A DNA stretch of 15,616 bases. Source: Methylovirgula sp. (GTDB lineage Bacteria; Pseudomonadota; Alphaproteobacteria; Rhizobiales; Beijerinckiaceae). Under the pieces are notes generated by a model. That model was not told where the DNA came from. It made no database searches and saw only the letters and a program-made list of their open reading frames with translations. Where the stretch lies: contig JASHUD010000184.1 of assembly GCA_030040215.1 (NCBI GenBank), positions 1 to 15,616 on the forward strand, given 5' to 3'. A program made the position numbers and the translations under genes. Below, one piece after another: positions 15,230 through 15,616 of this stretch. Each line of letters begins with the position of its first letter. Within the stretch, counting starts at the first letter, position 1.

Positions 15230-15233
15230 CTGC

Positions 15234-15256
15234 CCTCTCCCCGCAAGCGGGAGAGG
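15234..15256 (+). repeat. CCCTC-type palindromic repeat, copy C
   Basis: CCTCTCCC and GGGAGAGG flank a GCAAGC core, close to the last module of the copy at 10142-10192. It ends 4 nt before the purD stop codon and directly adjoins repeat R2. Confidence 0.65.
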
Positions 15257-15259
15257 AAA

Positions 15260-15616
15260 CTATTCGCCCTTCAACGCCCGCCAGCCGATGTCGCGGCGGC
15301 AGAAGCCGCCCGGCCAATCGATCGCATCGACGCCCGCATAGGCGCGCGCTCTTGCTTCGGCGAGCGTCGTGCCAAGCCCCGTGACGTTCAAGACGCGCCC
15401 ACCGTCGGCAACGAGCTTTCGCCCCTCGCGCCGCGTCCCGGCCTCAGTGACGATCACGCCGGGCAGCGCGGCGGCTTTGTCGAGCCCGCGGATCTCCGTG
15501 CCCTTTTGCGGCGTGCCGGGATAGCCGTGCGCGGCGAGCACGACGGTCAGCGCGCTTTGCGCGGAGAAGGTCGGCGCTCGCCCGCCGAGCCGCCCTTCGG
15601 CGCAGGCGAGCAGCAG
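15260..15616 (-). CDS. purD: Phosphoribosylamine-glycine ligase PurD, C-terminal part
   Basis: Only the last 118 residues are in the window; the gene continues past the right edge. PurD joins glycine to phosphoribosylamine with ATP, the second step of purine synthesis. The visible part begins LLLACAEGRLGG, continues with ALTVVLAAHGYPG and TPQKGTEIRGLD, then EAGTRREG and GGRVLNVTGLG, all from the C-terminal ATP-grasp/PurD-C region, and ends IGWRALKGE before a TAG at 15260-15262. The frame is open to the window edge, so no start can be given. It converges on rsmD across a repeat-filled gap. Identification rests on the C-terminal third only but the motifs are clear. Confidence 0.92.
   Translation of the reverse strand: MLLACAEGRLGGRAPTFSAQSALTVVLAAHGYPGTPQKGTEIRGLDKAAALPGVIVTEAGTRREGRKLVADGGRVLNVTGLGTTLAEARARAYAGVDAIDWPGGFCRRDIGWRALKGE

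Larger units (their letters stand above)
15078..15259. other. Convergent rsmD/purD gap filled with repeats
   Basis: These 182 bp lie between two converging genes and are almost entirely repeat: a composite element (15092-15229), an embedded 19-bp palindrome (15192-15210) and a CCCTC-type hairpin (15234-15256). The strong hairpins could stop transcripts from both sides, although none is followed by a T tract. Confidence 0.6.

Noticed and set aside
1..15616. Mobile element, CRISPR array, defence system, toxin-antitoxin pair or prophage
   Set aside because: No transposase, integrase, evenly spaced direct repeats, nuclease/methylase pair or small toxin-like gene pair was found; all long frames with support are core genes.

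Overview
The window is about 15.6 kb of GC-rich, densely coded chromosomal DNA from an alphaproteobacterium, most likely of the order Rhizobiales (Hyphomicrobiales). Gene content and order support this: sdhE sits between recG and mfd, IspH and TadA are of the alphaproteobacterial type (TadA carries the QPTCHHAPE signature), pabB and pabA are separate genes, and GC-rich palindromic repeats lie between genes. A family such as Beijerinckiaceae or Methylocystaceae is only a guess.

Layout from left to right. (1) 4-2015, minus: pabB-pabA, overlapping by 4 bp, make aminodeoxychorismate for folate synthesis. (2) 2266-3781, plus: a small two-helix membrane protein (DUF6111-like) followed 10 nt later by the CCA-adding tRNA nucleotidyltransferase. 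(3) 3831-7838, minus: sdhE (flavinylation factor of succinate dehydrogenase), then mfd (transcription-repair coupling factor). Between them lies a 204-bp spacer filled with a dispersed repeat. (4) 7967-10060, plus: recG, divergent from sdhE, so two related DNA translocases (RecG, Mfd) flank sdhE. (5) 10238-11539, plus: a cytoplasmic-looking class C beta-lactamase-fold serine hydrolase of unknown substrate. (6) 11554-12609, minus: ispH (last step of the MEP isoprenoid pathway), with a perfect palindrome upstream. (7) 12830-15077: an RNA-modification group, with tadA on minus and rluB-like plus rsmD on plus, divergent from a 41-bp gap. (8) 15260-15616, minus: the C-terminal third of purD, cut by the window edge.

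The genes are core housekeeping functions: folate and purine synthesis, tRNA and rRNA maturation, DNA repair and isoprenoids. I see no phage, transposase, CRISPR array, toxin-antitoxin pair, tRNA or rRNA, and no new multi-gene system. No gap without a gene exceeds 300 bp; the largest is 250 bp at 2016-2265. What is left to look at is at the level of repeats and single genes: a pair of inverted composite repeats 7.6 kb apart, a CCCTC-type palindromic repeat family that seems to supply the C-terminal tail of RsmD, an uncharacterised palindrome before ispH, a D-to-E change in the expected DxD motif of the CCA enzyme, and a long basic tail on the RluB-like protein.
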